Counted from the stretch's first letter, positions 35,901-46,815 are shown. The stretch: 64,000 nucleotides of DNA from Rhizomys pruinosus (GCA_009823505.1 VZQC01013997.1:3178785-3242784), one strand, 5' to 3'. Made by a program: numbers and translations. Notes: a model not told the origin generated them from the sequence alone.

Positions 35901-38900
35901 CCAGGCTAGCCTTGAACTCACAGAGATCCACCTGCCTCTGCCTCCCGAGTGCTAGGATTAAAGGGTGTCTCCACTTCACAAAGCAGCATCTGGCACCATT
36001 CTGAGTGCAAAGTTAAGAGGTAGGGTAGCTCTGGATGACCTGTCCAGCACCACCCATGAGACACGGACAAAGAACTCATTCCTAAAAATAAAGAGGCCCC
36101 ACATTATGAACTTCCTGAAAAACCCTCCAGCAGAGCCACAGACAGGCGTGACATCCTCACCTGGACCCCAGGAAGAGGAGTCAGGCACCAACTCTGACTA
36201 CTGGTGTGCGTCAAGGGAGCAAGAGGCAGAGAACCAACTGTGCCAGGGGCTTTAGCTCAGCTCAATCCCAGCTGCCAGCATGGGCCGCTCTGTCTAGTCC
36301 TGATCCTGTACCTCCCTACCGCCTCCCTGGGCCTGTGCATCACCTCCACAGCCGGGATCAACTCTGAGGGCTTGAAAAGGTGTCCTCAAAAGCCGGGCGG
36401 GGTGCACCTTAACTGTGGAGCAAGAGGATTTGTGTTCCATGGTCTCAGATGCTTACAAGCGGGCTACGGGAGACCTTAAAACAAAAGAGAAGAAGCACTT
36501 GGGATGCATGCAGGGGGGGTGCGGTGGATCTCTGTGAGTCCAAGCCCTGGTCTACAGAAGAGTTCCAGGAGTCATCGGGCTTATCAATGGAACTCTCTGC
36601 TCGATAATATGACAAAAAAAGAAAAAGACAGAAACACTGGACAAGCAGAAGAGAAGGAATTTTGAGTTACCAAAGGCATCTAGGACGAGGAGTATCAAGG
36701 ACAAGTCTTGCAGGGAAAGAAAGACCTAAAAAAAAAAAAAAGGGGGCGAGAAAGAAAAAAAAAAAAAAAAAAAAAAAAAAACAAAAAAAAAAACCAAAAA
36801 ATAAAAGAAGAAGAATAAAACTAAAATTATACATAAAAAAAAAAGAAGTGAGGAAGTGAAGAAGAAAGAAAGAAGAAAGAATAGAAAGACAAAACGAAGA
36901 AATAAAAAAAAAGAAAATAGAAAGACGAAAGGAAAGAAGATGCAAATAACTAAGTAAAAGTGTGTCCAGAAAGTCTCCATCTGTTTTTGTTAGTAAGCTA
37001 CCTCAACACACCCGTGACTATGTTGCATCTCCATCAACTCTTCACCTCTTCACCAGCAAGGCTCTTCTGTAGCTATTCTGCAAGCCCACACATATAGATG
37101 TATGTATTTATGTGCACATATACCCGTTCTGTAACATACGTGTGATCTGAGAGTTCACATCAGAAAAACTGGAATACAGATCTCGTGTGTATCTGAAATA
37201 AAGCAACTCCTCTTATATTGGTGAATCCCTAAGATAAATAAATAAATAAATAAGATAAATAAATAAAGAATAAATAAATGAAGAATGTGTGTTTGCCAAT
37301 AGCCAGATATGAAGCAAAGCTGGAATTACTTGGCTAACTGAAGTCAACAAAATCCTCCCTTAAGTACATTTTTAAAAAACAGGCACTGGGGGCTGTAGGG
37401 ATAGCACAGTGGTTAAAGGCTGAGGCTGAGAACCCAAAAAAAAACAGGCACTGGGGCTAAAAAGAAGGCTCAGTGGTCAAAAGCACAGGCTGCTCTTGCG
37501 AAAGGACCCAGGCTCAGTTCCCAGCACCCACATGCAGCAAAAACAATCCATAATTCATCAAGGACTTAAGTCCTCTCTGGCTTCTGTGGCACAGCATCAC
37601 ATGTGCACACAAAACAAAATATATAAAATATATATATAATATATATATAATATATCTATATATATGGAAAAAAACAACCTGGTACATACTTTTTTTTTAT
37701 TAAATTTTTTTTCTTTTCTGTAATGTGATCGAATGTACTGTGCATGCAGCTCTGTGCACCCGTGTTGTGCAATGCCGCAAGTGTCAGAAGAGGGAATCGG
37801 ATTTCCCCTGGAAACTGGGTGTTCTCCTGGAATTGGACGTTTTCGGACGTTTCTACAGGCCGCCATGTGGGTGCTGGTGGATCGAACCTGGTTCCTCTGT
37901 AAGGAGCGGTCGCGCTCTTAACTGCTAGGCCCATCCTCTCCAGGTCCCGGGTGGTACATACTTTTAACACCAGTACTTGGAGGCAGAGCCAGGCTGATCT
38001 CTTTGACTTCAAGGCCAGCCAGAGCTAAACAAAATTTATGAGTTCAAGGGAGCCATAGGCAGCGGCCTCCCAACAGCTGTACTACAGAGCTATACTACAG
38101 CGATGTACTCCTATGCCTAATTTCACATTTTTTAGCATTATGAACAGATTATGGGTTGGAAAAAAATTTTTTTTTGGTCTTTTTCAGACAGGCTCTCCTA
38201 GTAGTTCCGCGTGCTGGAACTCACTATGGTTAGACCAGGCTGGCCTTAGAAACTCCAAACGATTCTGCCTGCCTCTAGCCTCCCACGTGCTAGGCATTAA
38301 GAACGGCATGCGTACCAGGTCTCAGCAGAAAATTCTTTTTTTTTTTAGGATTTTGTTTTTGTTTTTGAGACAGGGTCTCCCTTTAGTCCCTAGTGGCCTG
38401 ATTTCACTATGTGAGACCGGCTGGCCTTGAACTCACAGAGATTCCACCTTACCTCTGCCTCTGAATGCTGGGGTTCAAAGGGCGTCCCACCACAACAACC
38501 GCGCATCACAGTGGCTTAGCATGCCATGTTCATTTGATTTGTTATCTTACTGGAATTTGTTACATACTTCAACTCCCATTGGAAATTTAAAAAATAACTT
38601 TTTTTAAGGCAAGTTATTTTGAGGACGTTTTCTTTTGGTGTTTGGAGTCACAGACTCTCCATATTCCAAGCTGTCCTGGAACTTGCTCTCTAGCCCAGAC
38701 TGCCCTTGCACCCTTAGCAGTCCTCCTGCCTCAGACTCCCAAGTCTGGGATCAGAGGATTTTAACATGGGATGACCCTTAGTACTAACGAGGGTTGATGA
38801 AGAGACACTGTAAATGGTCTATGATAGCAATTATGATTAAAAATACACATATGTATCTAAGTGCCGAAAGAACACAGATGATACACTGAAACCTCAGCAA

Positions 38901-41900
38901 TGGCTCTGTCGACCTAAGACTGTTGAAGGTTTTGGTTCATTGCTATACTTTCTCATTTTCCAGACCAGCATGCATTGGTGTTTTTATTTCTTTACCTTTT
39001 AATTTTATTCTGTTTTTTTTTTTTGTGTTGTGTGTGTGTGTGTGTGTACGCCATAGTACAGGTGTGGAGGTCAAAAGACAACTTGAAAGAGTTGGCTTTC
39101 TCCTTGCACTATGTAGGGTCCCATGAGACCCGGTGGGAAGTACCTTCACCCGCTAAGCCATGTCAGCCCTCATTAGTATTGCCTAAAGATAGTGGCTTCT
39201 AGGCAAGAGGAATGGCCCAGAGGTTAGAGCAAGTACTGCTCTTGCAGGACCTCATTCGGTTTTCATATGGCAGCTCAGAACCACACGTAACTCCAGTTCC
39301 AAAGGATCCAATGCTCTTCTGGACTCCACGAGCACCCACTCTTAATGTGCATACACACATGGAAACTTGCACACATGTGCACACACAAATAATACATTTA
39401 AAAAGGTGTCTCGTTCTATTGCTCAGCTGGCCTCAAATGACCTCCCGCTTCAGCCTGTGCAGTAGCTGACTGCAGGCACATACTAGCATGCGTAACCTGT
39501 ATAGTAAGATATAATAAAATGTGTTTTCTTTACCTCAAAATCTGTTCCTGACAAACAGCAATTCTCTTCATGAACTTGTGGAACATCTGATCTCCACTGT
39601 TCATCTGGGTCTTTTCGTATTTTTCATCACCATCATTAGAACTGAAGAGAAGCAGAAAGCTCTTGTATTAGGAAAGAATTGGCCATTTCCAAGAGGAAAC
39701 AAGATGACTTTCTTCTCTTTCTACATTTATGTTTGAGACAGGGTCTTGCCATATAGCTCAGGCGGGTCTACTGTTGAATCCTCCTGCCTCAGCATTCACA
39801 GTACCAGAATTCCAACTGCACACCACCACACTGTATCTCCAGGCTCTCTCCTTAAACCGTAGACAAAAGCCCGAGGGTGAAGCAGTTCTCACGGAGAGCA
39901 GGTTCTCTCTACAGAAACCCTGCTTTAATTCTGTGAGTCTCATAACAACAATGATCCGCTCTTCTATAGTACTTTGGTTTTATGAAGTCATTCTAGATCT
40001 TCCTCTCATCCGACTCTCCAAGTCATCTCATAAAAAGCAGAAGAGAGATAGAGATATCATTCCCACTTTATAAGTGAGAAGGGAGAATCTGAAATGGCCT
40101 CAGACCCTGGGCCAGTTCTGGAGTCAATAAACAAGCAGCACCTTTCTAACTCACCTGCCTCTGCTATAAGGACATTTTAGGAAACAGAAATAGAGGCTGG
40201 CTGGTAGGATGGACCTAGCGCGTAAGAGCACCGACCGTCTTACAGAGGACCCAGTTCGATGCCCCAGCACCCAACATGGCGCCAAGGCCGTATCTGAAAC
40301 TCCAATTCAGGAGGAACTCCCACGTTCCAGGGGAAATCCCGACACCCTCTTTTGACCTCGCGGCATTCGCATGTACAAGGGTGCACAGACTTGCATGCAG
40401 ACCAATACATTCATTACACATACCGAAAAATAATATAAAAAAAAAATTTTTTTAAAAAGAAACAGAAAAGAGGCCTTGTAAGACAGCTCGGCAAGTAAAC
40501 GCCCTACTGCCCATGCTGAAGACATCAATCCTGAGTCCAAAGTGGAAGAAAACGGACTCCCAAAAGTTGTCCTCTGAACTCCACACGTGCACCACAGCAT
40601 CCAAGCACCCGGACTCACACACATATACATGCAGAATATATAAATCTTAAACTTTAAAAATAATAAAAATAAAAACAGAAAAGAGGGCTATAAATGTAGC
40701 TTAGCTGGGATAGTACTTGCCTGGCATCACAAAGTCTTCCATGCCTTTAATCCCAGCACTTGGGAGGAAGAGGCAGGCAGATCTCTTGAGTTCAAGGCCA
40801 GCCTGGTCTACATAGCTAGTTCCAGGCCAGCTGGAGCTACAGGGAGACCCTATCTCAAAAAGACCCCCATTCCCCCCCCCCAAAAAAAAAAGGATACGGG
40901 TGCTGGAGAGATGGCTCAACAGTTAAGAGCACTGGTTGTTCTTGCAAAGGATGAGATCAAATCCTACTACTCACATGTGACTAACAATCATCTGTAACTC
41001 CAGTACCACCCTCTTCTGACCACACGTATTGCATGATGCAGGTGCACTTACATACATGCAGGGAAGACACTCATACACATAGAATAAAAAGAAATTTTAA
41101 GGCCAGGTGTGGTGGTGCACGCTTTTAATCCTAGCACTTGGAAGGCAGAGGCAGGCAGATCTCTGAGTTCAAGGCCAGCCTGGTCTACAGACCAAGTTCC
41201 AGGTCAGTTGGAGCTACAGGGAGACCGTGCCTCAAAAAAAAAGAAAGAAATTTTTAAAAATTAAAAAAAGAGAAGACAGAAGGTGGGGCCTGGGAATGTG
41301 GCTCAGCAGGAAAGCACTTGGCTAGCAGCCGGTCCTCGCACCTCTAACAAAACAGAAAGCAGCAAGGAGAAAGGGGAATTAACAGTAATGGTCTCAGACG
41401 AGCTTGGCATCTCTAACCACTGTGTGCTCATCTTGGTTCATTTTCTCAAGGACTCTTAAACAGAGCTGCGAGTTTGCAAGTTAACTCAGGCTATGAGCGA
41501 TCCTGGGCCTGAGCCTTCTTTTCTCCTTCAAGGAGCCTAACAGAAAGGCCCTATCACGAACGATCTCTCTAGAACTTTTCCTAGCTATCAGAAGACAGGG
41601 GTGCCAACTGTGGCAGCTTCCTGACCATGCCCCGTCTCAACCGGGCAGCGAGCTCTCACCTCTGGGCAAGCAGCTCTTCCACACGGATCCCTTCCCTCTG
41701 CTGGTAGTCCTGAAGAAGTCTCTGCACGTGATCCAGCCCCACAGAGTCTCCATAATCATCCTCATCAGCAACACAGATGTAGAAGGGCTGGAACTGTGGC
41801 ACCACAGAAGGGAGGGCAGGCGGGCCTTCCCCCAGAGGGCCAGGGTCAGCAGCACCCAGGCCACTATCCTGTAGGCGGAGGGCTTGGAGCTGTGCAGTCC

Positions 41901-44900
41901 AGTCTACTGCTTTGGCACCATTAGAACTGTTTCCCAAATCTGCGGTGAGGGGTGGTGGAGGCGCGTCCTCACTGTCGCCTCCCCAGTCATCTGCACCTTC
42001 ACACCAGTTCTCAGCTACAAGGCCATTTTCTTGTTTCTAGAAGAATATCCAAAAAGGGTCAGTCATACTCAGATGACTTCATTGATACCTTTGGCTTCAA
42101 CAGCCTACCCCTGCACCTGCCCCATGAAGCCTGCATGCCTGTCCCTTCCCTGGCACACTAAATTCAACTTCCTCAACTTACCCACTCAAAAGCACCTTGG
42201 AGGGCTTAATACTTACTGTCTTCAGGCCACTGTGGGAGATGTAAGACAAGGTTTCTTCAATCATCTGTTGCAAAATCTTTCTGTTGGGCTTCATGTATTA
42301 TACAGACTAAAACAACTACATGTCCCAGACTCCTTACCAACTAGGGTTCTAGATATACCATGAAGACCTAGTCAGGTCCAGCAAAGAGAGACATAGACAT
42401 GGATAGAGTAACATGGAAAGAAAGGCCATGAAGCAGGCTGTGTGTGGTGGCTCATCCGGCCCTGTGGACGTTGTGGCAGGACAATGGATTGAAGAGTTCT
42501 AAGTCACCCCATGAAGTGAGACCTTATTGCAGAAAAAAAATGGGTGGGGGGGGGGTTTGGGGAGATGAATAAAGCCAAGCCAAAGGGAGTTTCCTGAAAG
42601 TGTAGACAGGCCAAGGATAGGCTGTCAGCAGTTCAGCAGCTCTGCGGCAGGGTGACTATTCCCCAGCTTCCTTGCTGTAGGAGATGACCTAGAGAATGGG
42701 AAGAGTTCTGAGATGCCGTTCCAAAGTTCATCCATGGCATTACTTCCCCCAGGCTATCAATTTAGCTAGTAAAAAAATGACATTTGTCACGCCTTTAATC
42801 CTAGCACTTGGGAGGCAGAGGCAGGCGGATCTTTGTGAGTGTCAAGGCCAGCCTGGTCTACAGAGTGAGTCCAGACGGCTGGGCTACAGGGAAACCCTGT
42901 CTCGAAAAGACAAAAAAAAAAAAAAAAAAAGACATTTATCTAGCCAGGTCGCGGTGGTGCATGCCTTGATCCCAGCAGTCAGGAATTCCTGTGAGTTCCA
43001 GGCCAGCTGGGGATACTAGGGGACCTTGTCTCAAAAAAAAAAAAAAAAAAAAAAAGACATTTGTCTTAACTTCAAAGAGACAAACTGTTTCTCTACTATC
43101 TACAAGTGAACCCTGAAAACAAGGGCCAATAGCATCACCTCTTTTTCTTTCCTATATTCTGTCTGGTACATATTAAATATTTTATGTATGGATAACAGAG
43201 ACATTTACAGTAGAGTGAGGCTGGATTTGTTACCAACTTCCCAATCTCTCTCTCTCTGGAGAACTGAAACCCTGGCCTTGTGGTTGGTAGACTTTTATCT
43301 TCTTTTCATGTGCTTGTGTGTGCTCACATGTGTTGTAAGCAAATGTGTGTGGGTGTGTGGAGAACGAAGGTTGACATAGGGAATTTTCTTCAAGACCTTT
43401 TTCTTTTTGGTGGGAGGGGTGGGGGCAAGGTCTTTTACTTTTTTAAAGATGTATTTATTTTATTTTATGTATATGAGTGTCCGAGGAGGCCAGAAGAGGG
43501 TGTCAGATTCCCCTGGAACTGGAGAGTTATAGGCTGTTGTGAGTCACCATGTAGATGCTGGGAACCGAACCTGGGTCCTCTGTTAAGATCTACCAAGTGC
43601 TCTTAACTGCTAAGCCATCTCTCCAGGCCCAGGAAAGTCTTTTAAACCCAGAGTCTCACTCCCTATAGTCCAAGATGGCATTTAACTCACTTAAGGCCAG
43701 GCTGGCTTCAAACTTGTACTGATTCTTCTGCCTCTGCCTCCCAACTGCTGGGATTACAGGTGTGTGCCACTGTGCTCAGGTCAGCTTTGATTTTTTTCCT
43801 TCAGTCCTGAGGATTGAAACCGGGGCCTCAGGCACTGTAGGCGAACACTCTGAGCTCTAGCCCCAGCCCTCTTTCTGGTTTTTAGTTTTAGTTTTATGAG
43901 ACAAGGCTGCACTGTGTAGTCCAAGCTAATTTCAATATTATGTTTAGCTTCCTACCTCTGCCTCCTGAGTACTGGATTATAAGTCTGCACCACCATATCC
44001 AGATTTAAAATTTATTGTGTGTGCCCACGTGGCGGGGCACCAGGGATTGAACTCGGGTAGTCAGACTTGACATCAACCACTTTACCTACCTAGTCAAGTT
44101 CCCAGACCATCAACTTTTACTTTTTGAGTCAAAGTCACTAAGTCGCTAAGGGCTGTGTTTGAACTCACTTCTCTAGCTCAGAGAAGCCTTGAACAAGCCT
44201 TGGGATTCTTCTGCCTTAGGCTCCTGAGTAGCTGGGATTACAGGCCTTTCCTCTTCTGGACTTCATCTTGTTAAAGATGTGCTATGAGCCGAGCGTGGTG
44301 GCGCAAGCCTTTAATCCTAGCACTCAGGAGGCAGAGGCAGGCGGATCTTTGTTGAGTTCAAGGCCAGCCTGGTCTACAGAGTGAGTTCCAGGACAGCTGG
44401 GGCTACAGGGAGACCCTTTCTCGAAAAGACCAAAAAAAAAAAAGATGCGTTATGTTCATGTATCACACGAAGAATATGTACCACACACATATGTATTTAC
44501 ATACAACTATGTATATAAGACTCATGTATCACACGAAGAATATGTACCACACACATATGTATTTACACACAACTATGTATATAAGACACACGCATGCATT
44601 ACACTCAGTCATGTATATGTATATATGTTTATGTATATCCCCCCTACATTTTTCCGAATGGGAAAAAAAATCAGTAAATTATGTATCTCAAGTGAAAACT
44701 AAAATACATCCTCAATTTGCATCAAACCGCACCATGCCATTGAGAATCGCTTTACCTGAGCACCCGGAGCCTCTTTCTCTCGCACTTGCAGACACTGGGA
44801 GCGGAACACTTTCCAGCTTCAGGACGAAGACATATGTCGGTGAGGGCTCCAGCCTCGACTCCCAGCCCCGGCCCCGCTCCCGCCGGCGGGCCCGGCCGGT

Positions 44901-45289
44901 CCGGACTCCAGGACGCCCCAGCCTACCTGCTTGTCCCGCCGTCGCCGCAGCCGGGGCGGGCACAAGCGAACACGTGCAGAAGCCGATGGAACGGGGAGCC
45001 CTCCAGCGGGCAGTACACCTGCACGACGAGCGCCAGCGGCTGCGCGCAGCGTGCACACCGCGGCCCGGGCGCCGCCACCCCGGGCAGAGAGTCCTGAGGG
45101 CGGGGAACAGGCGTCAGACCCCGCGACTCCCCGGCCTCGGACCTCTCCCTCCCCGCGGCCCCTCCTCGCGGCCCCGCTCACCGGCACGCCGCCCAGCTTG
45201 CTCGCGGTCCAGGCGCCCGGCCCGGTGGGACGGCCCCGCACCGCTGTGTCGCGAAGTCCAAGCAGCACTGGCTTCCGAAAGGCCGCCAT
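28322..45289 (-). CDS. PDCD2L: PDCD2L (programmed cell death 2-like), complete gene of seven exons
   Basis: PDCD2L is a PDCD2-family protein; the family chaperones ribosomal protein uS5 and supports 40S maturation, with PDCD2L shuttling by nuclear export. Exons on the minus strand: 1 (45182-45289), 2 (44927-45093), 3 (44756-44816), 4 (41660-42036), 5 (39534-39641), 6 (34379-34527), 7 (28322-28451). Phases agree at every junction from exon 1 to 7. The N-terminal zinc-binding CARC motif is in exon 2, the acidic linker and FYICVADEDD start of the C-terminal domain in exon 4, and the conserved YSWSGEPLFL in exon 6. The length matches the ~358-residue human protein. Exon 7 is frame-shifted, probably by sequence errors. 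Introns are full of SINEs. Confidence 0.95.
28665..28825 (+). repeat. B1 SINE with indels
   Basis: Complete B1 layout with several single-base gains and losses. Confidence 0.8.
28860..29400 (+). repeat. Two old B2-like SINEs around a (CA)n tract
   Basis: Diverged tRNA-SINE sequence at about 28860-29160 is followed by (CA)n at 29169-29203. A second diverged copy lies at about 29207-29400. The longest minus-strand open frame here is made of this repeat DNA. Confidence 0.6.
29169..29203. repeat. (CA)n microsatellite
   Basis: About 17 CA units. Confidence 0.95.
29405..31030 (+). repeat. Indel-rich SINE mosaic
   Basis: Degraded or error-rich B1 (29430-29580, 29890-30025, 30875-31020) and B2-like pieces (29590-29760, 30050-30250) follow each other. 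The mismatches are mostly small indels, which suggests unpolished sequence rather than age. Confidence 0.6.
31085..32035 (+). repeat. Three noisy B2 SINEs
   Basis: B2 copies at about 31085-31290, 31300-31520 and 31735-32030. All keep GATCCCCAGC-like boxes but carry many single-base indels. Confidence 0.7.
32085..32815 (-). repeat. Reverse SINE cluster: B1, B2, B1, B2 head
   Basis: Inverted B1 (32085-32235), B2 (32290-32530), B1 (32535-32700) and the 5' half of a B2 (32700-32815, ending CATCTCTCCAGCCCC). The first three are indel-rich. Confidence 0.75.
32895..32942. repeat. (GCGT)n/(GT)n microsatellite
   Basis: A short GCGT stretch runs into about 18 GT units. Confidence 0.95.
32950..33690. 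other. PDCD2L intron, old repeats only
   Basis: Degenerate material with an ID-like fragment near 33412-33485 (GAGGATGTGGCTCAGTGC). No exon was found. Confidence 0.5.
33690..34205 (-). repeat. Reverse B1, B1 and B2 SINEs
   Basis: Inverted B1 at 33690-33840, an older inverted B1 at 33870-34000 and a diverged inverted B2 at 34020-34205. Confidence 0.8.
34379..34527 (-). CDS. PDCD2L: PDCD2L exon 6
   Basis: 149 bases, flanked by TGTGCTAG and GTAAGC. It completes R then encodes YSWSGEPLFLTCPTSEISEV and on to MPALVSMLSSPDL, with one base left for exon 7. The CGSCGGQRTFEFQLMPAL stretch is the conserved C-terminal zinc-binding-like part of PDCD2 proteins. Confidence 0.95.
34885..35680 (-). repeat. 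Reverse SINE cluster: B1, B2, B2, B1
   Basis: Inverted B1 (34885-35030), B2 (35070-35290), B2 (35295-35505) and B1 (35530-35680), essentially without spacers. Confidence 0.88.
35835..35965 (-). repeat. B1 SINE, reverse orientation
   Basis: Inverted B1 from GTCTTTTTGAGACTGGGTC to GTGCTAGGATTAAAGGG. The 5' end is lost. Confidence 0.85.
35966..36370. other. PDCD2L intron, mostly unique
   Basis: About 400 bases without a recognised repeat. Open frames on both strands lack splice support. Confidence 0.45.
36480..36965. repeat. Noisy B1 and A/G-rich low-complexity tract
   Basis: A heavily corrupted B1 (36490-36620) is followed by A-rich and AAG-rich sequence to 36965. The lysine- and phenylalanine-rich open frames here come from the low complexity. 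Confidence 0.75.
37228..37282. repeat. (TAAA)n-type microsatellite
   Basis: Interrupted AAAT/TAAA repeats. Confidence 0.85.
37440..38020. repeat. B2, AT tract, reverse B2 and B1 fragment
   Basis: Old plus-strand B2 (37440-37615), an AT-rich tract (37615-37665), an indel-rich reverse B2 (37700-37945) and a B1 piece (37950-38020). Confidence 0.7.
38170..38500 (-). repeat. Two reverse B1 SINEs, indel-rich
   Basis: Inverted B1 copies at 38170-38330 and 38345-38500. Confidence 0.75.
39005..39400. repeat. Reverse B3-like SINE with (GT)n, then a B2
   Basis: A short (GT)n (about 39024-39048) sits inside a reverse tRNA-SINE (to 39165). A plus-strand B2 with a deleted middle follows at 39200-39400. 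Confidence 0.6.
39534..39641 (-). CDS. PDCD2L: PDCD2L exon 5
   Basis: 108 bases between CTTCTCTTCAG and GTAAAG on the minus strand. It encodes SNDGDEKYEKTQMNSGDQMF and then HKFMKRIAVCQEQIL. The split codons at both ends fit exons 4 and 6. This is the highly conserved DGDEKYEK core of the PDCD2 C-terminal domain. Confidence 0.95.
40195..40445 (+). repeat. B2 SINE with indels
   Basis: Full-length layout but with many single-base changes, in contrast with nearby clean copies. Confidence 0.75.
40680..41240 (+). repeat. ID-like fragment, B1, B2 and B1
   Basis: ID-like head (40680-40735), B1 (40736-40865), B2 (40900-41090) and B1 (41103-41240). Confidence 0.8.
41660..42036 (-). CDS. PDCD2L: PDCD2L exon 4
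   Basis: 377 bases, the largest exon, between TTCTTCTAG and GTGAGA. It encodes KQENGLVAENWCEGADDWGG, a proline/alanine-rich variable linker, and then FYICVADEDDYGDSVGLDHV with the YQQREG helix. The linker is the part expected to diverge between species. The last two bases complete a serine codon with exon 5. Confidence 0.96.
42785..43055 (+). repeat. Two B1 SINEs with long A-tails
   Basis: B1 at 42785-42930 and a shortened B1 at 42940-43055. The second tail is about 22 A. Confidence 0.85.
43455..43870 (-). repeat. Reverse B2, B1 and ID-like SINEs
   Basis: Inverted B2 (43455-43630), older B1 (43640-43780) and an ID-like fragment ending CTAGCCCCAGCCC near 43870. Confidence 0.75.
44290..44436 (+). 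repeat. B1 SINE
   Basis: Complete B1 with the head GAGCGTGGTGGCGCAAGCC. Mirrored with indels at 49945-50090. Confidence 0.9.
44457..44588. repeat. 66-bp tandem duplication, two units
   Basis: Units 44457-44522 and 44523-44588 both begin CATGTATCACACGAAGAATA and differ by one base late in the unit. The mirrored arm has a single unit. Confidence 0.9.
44756..44816 (-). CDS. PDCD2L: PDCD2L exon 3
   Basis: 61 bases, encoding WKVFRSQCLQVREKEAPGAQ after a split serine. Flanked by CCTGAAG and GTAAAG. Confidence 0.95.
44927..45093 (-). CDS. PDCD2L: PDCD2L exon 2
   Basis: 167 bases between CCCTCAG and GTAGGC. It encodes DSLPGVAAPGPRCARCAQPL and then VYCPLEGSPFHRLLHVFACA. The CARC and later cysteines fit the N-terminal zinc-binding module of the PDCD2 family, and SPFHRLLHVFAC is its conserved core. 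Confidence 0.96.
45182..45289 (-). CDS. PDCD2L: PDCD2L exon 1 (coding part)
   Basis: 36 codons from the ATG at 45287-45289 (minus strand): MAAFRKPVLLGLRDTAVRGR and on to TASKLGGVP, before GTGAGC. The ATGGCGG context and homology fix the start. The long plus-strand open frame over exons 1-3 is an antisense shadow. Confidence 0.96.
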
Positions 45290-45480
45290 GACAACCGGGC
45301 TCCCACGTGATGACACCAGCTACGGCGGCCGAGAAGATGCGCACTCTGCGCACGCGCACTGCACTTACCACGGAAACGGCTCCAGCCCTGACTCAGATCG
45401 GTTTTGGCAACTGACTGAAACGTTGGTCTGCTACCTCTGGGTTCTCCGCCTTCGCCCAGAGCTGTAATTTTTCTGTCCCT
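45290..45480 (-). promoter_or_regulatory. PDCD2L: PDCD2L CpG promoter with NRF1 and E-box motifs
   Basis: Just upstream of the start codon are a CACGTG E-box (45304-45309) and a perfect palindromic NRF1-type site, TGCGCACGCGCA (45347-45358). There is no TATA box. Binding is inferred from motif matches typical of housekeeping promoters. Confidence 0.7.
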
Positions 45481-45601
45481 CTGAGGTCCTTCGATAGAGC
45501 TACACATCTGCTATGAACTACGCCTGACGAAAAGGCTTAACTAAAAATTAAAAATGGAGGAAGATAGTGGTATTAGCAGCTATCAAGAAATGGACAACAG
45601 G

Positions 45602-45755
45602 GGGCTGGAGAGATAGCCTAGCTATTGACTGCTCTTGCAGAGGACCCGGGTTCGATCCCCAGCATCCGACACCCTCTTCTGACCTCTGCAGCATTGCACG
45701 ACACGGGTGCACAGACCTGCATGCAGACAGTACATTCATACACATACAAAAGTAA
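45602..45755 (+). repeat. B2 SINE with internal deletion
   Basis: The tRNA head and B box (to CGATCCCCAGCA) join directly to TCCGACACCCTC, so roughly 80-90 bases of the usual body are missing. The same deletion is present in the mirrored arm. Confidence 0.88.
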
Positions 45756-45984
45756 ATAAAAATCCATCTTTAAAAAAAATGGACAACAAAAGTCAGAGGT
45801 AGATCTCTGTGAGTTCAAGGCCAGCCTGGTTAAACCTCCATGTGGGTGCTGAGAACCAAGAGCACTGACTGCACTGACTGACTACTCTGGGTTCAGCACC
45901 CATATGGCAGCTAACAACCAATAGTAACTTCAGTTCCAGGGCATCTTTTCTGGCCTCCACAGACATTACATGACATAGGTCCAG

Positions 45985-46310
45985 TATCAATTGGGAGGCA
46001 GAGGCAGGCGGATCTTTGTGAGTTCAAGGCCAGCCTGGACTATAGAGTAAGTTCCAGGACAGCTGGGACTACAGGGAGACCCTGTCTCGAAAAGACCAAA
46101 AAAAAAAAATATTAAAAAAAAATATTTTGGGGGGGGGTCTTTTTGAGGCAGGGTCTCATTGTAGTCCTGGAACTCGCTAGGTTGACCAGGCTGGCCTTGC
46201 CTGCCTCTTGAGTGCTGGGACTAAAGGCATGCACCATCACACCCAGCAAGCTGGGACTACAGGAAGACCCTGTCTCGAAAAGACCAAAAAAATAAAAATA
46301 AAAAATAAAA
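45985..46310. repeat. B1 3' part, reverse B1 fragment and B1 tail
   Basis: B1 fragment (45985-46105, +), reverse B1 (46135-46250) and a B1 tail (46250-46290, +). This nesting is repeated in the mirrored arm. Confidence 0.75.
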
Positions 46311-46429
46311 TAAATCTTATGAGGTTTGTTTGATGGAGGGCAAGTACATGTTTTCCAGGACCTATGTGCCTGAGTAGAGGAAACTTGTGATGATTGACTT
46401 GGCCCATCTGGAAAAAGGTATCTCCAAGC

Positions 46430-46815
46430 CAGGCCTGGTGGCCCACACATTTACATTTAATCCTAGCACTTGGGAGGCACAGGCAGATGGATCTTTGTGA
46501 GTTCAAGGCCAGCCTGGTTGGTCTGCAGAGTGAGTGAGCTCCAGGACAGCTGGGGCTACAGGGAGACTCTATTTCAAAAAGACCAAAAAAAAATAATAAA
46601 AAAAGAAAGAAAAGTAGACAGGAATTGGAGAGATGACTCAGTGGTTAAGAGCACTGACTGCTCTTGCAGAAGACCCAGGTTCAATTCCCAGCACCCACAT
46701 GGCAGCTAAGAACTATCCATAACTCCAGTTTCAGGAGATCCAACACCTTCTTCTGACTTCCTTGTGCACTGCACAACATGAGTGCAGGCAATACACTCAT
46801 ATACATAGAATAAAA
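46430..46815 (+). repeat. B1 followed by B2 SINE
   Basis: B1 (46430-46590) with a small insertion in its head (ACATTTACATTTAATCC), then a B2 (46625-46815). Confidence 0.85.

Larger units (their letters stand above)
44241..46590. repeat. Left arm of a large inverted repeat
   Basis: This arm holds a B1, a 66-bp tandem repeat, PDCD2L exons 1-3, the promoter and several SINEs. It is mirrored at about 47640-50135. For all three exons the paired coordinates add to exactly 94441. Confidence 0.92.

Noticed and set aside
36662..36980. Lysine-rich and phenylalanine-rich frames on opposite strands
   Set aside because: Translation of A/G-rich low-complexity DNA.
44452..45291. 279-codon plus-strand open frame, and a similar 225-codon frame mirrored at 49150-49827
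   Set aside because: They are antisense to PDCD2L exons 1-3 in a CpG island. High GC removes stops, and the real exons on the other strand have splice sites and protein homology.
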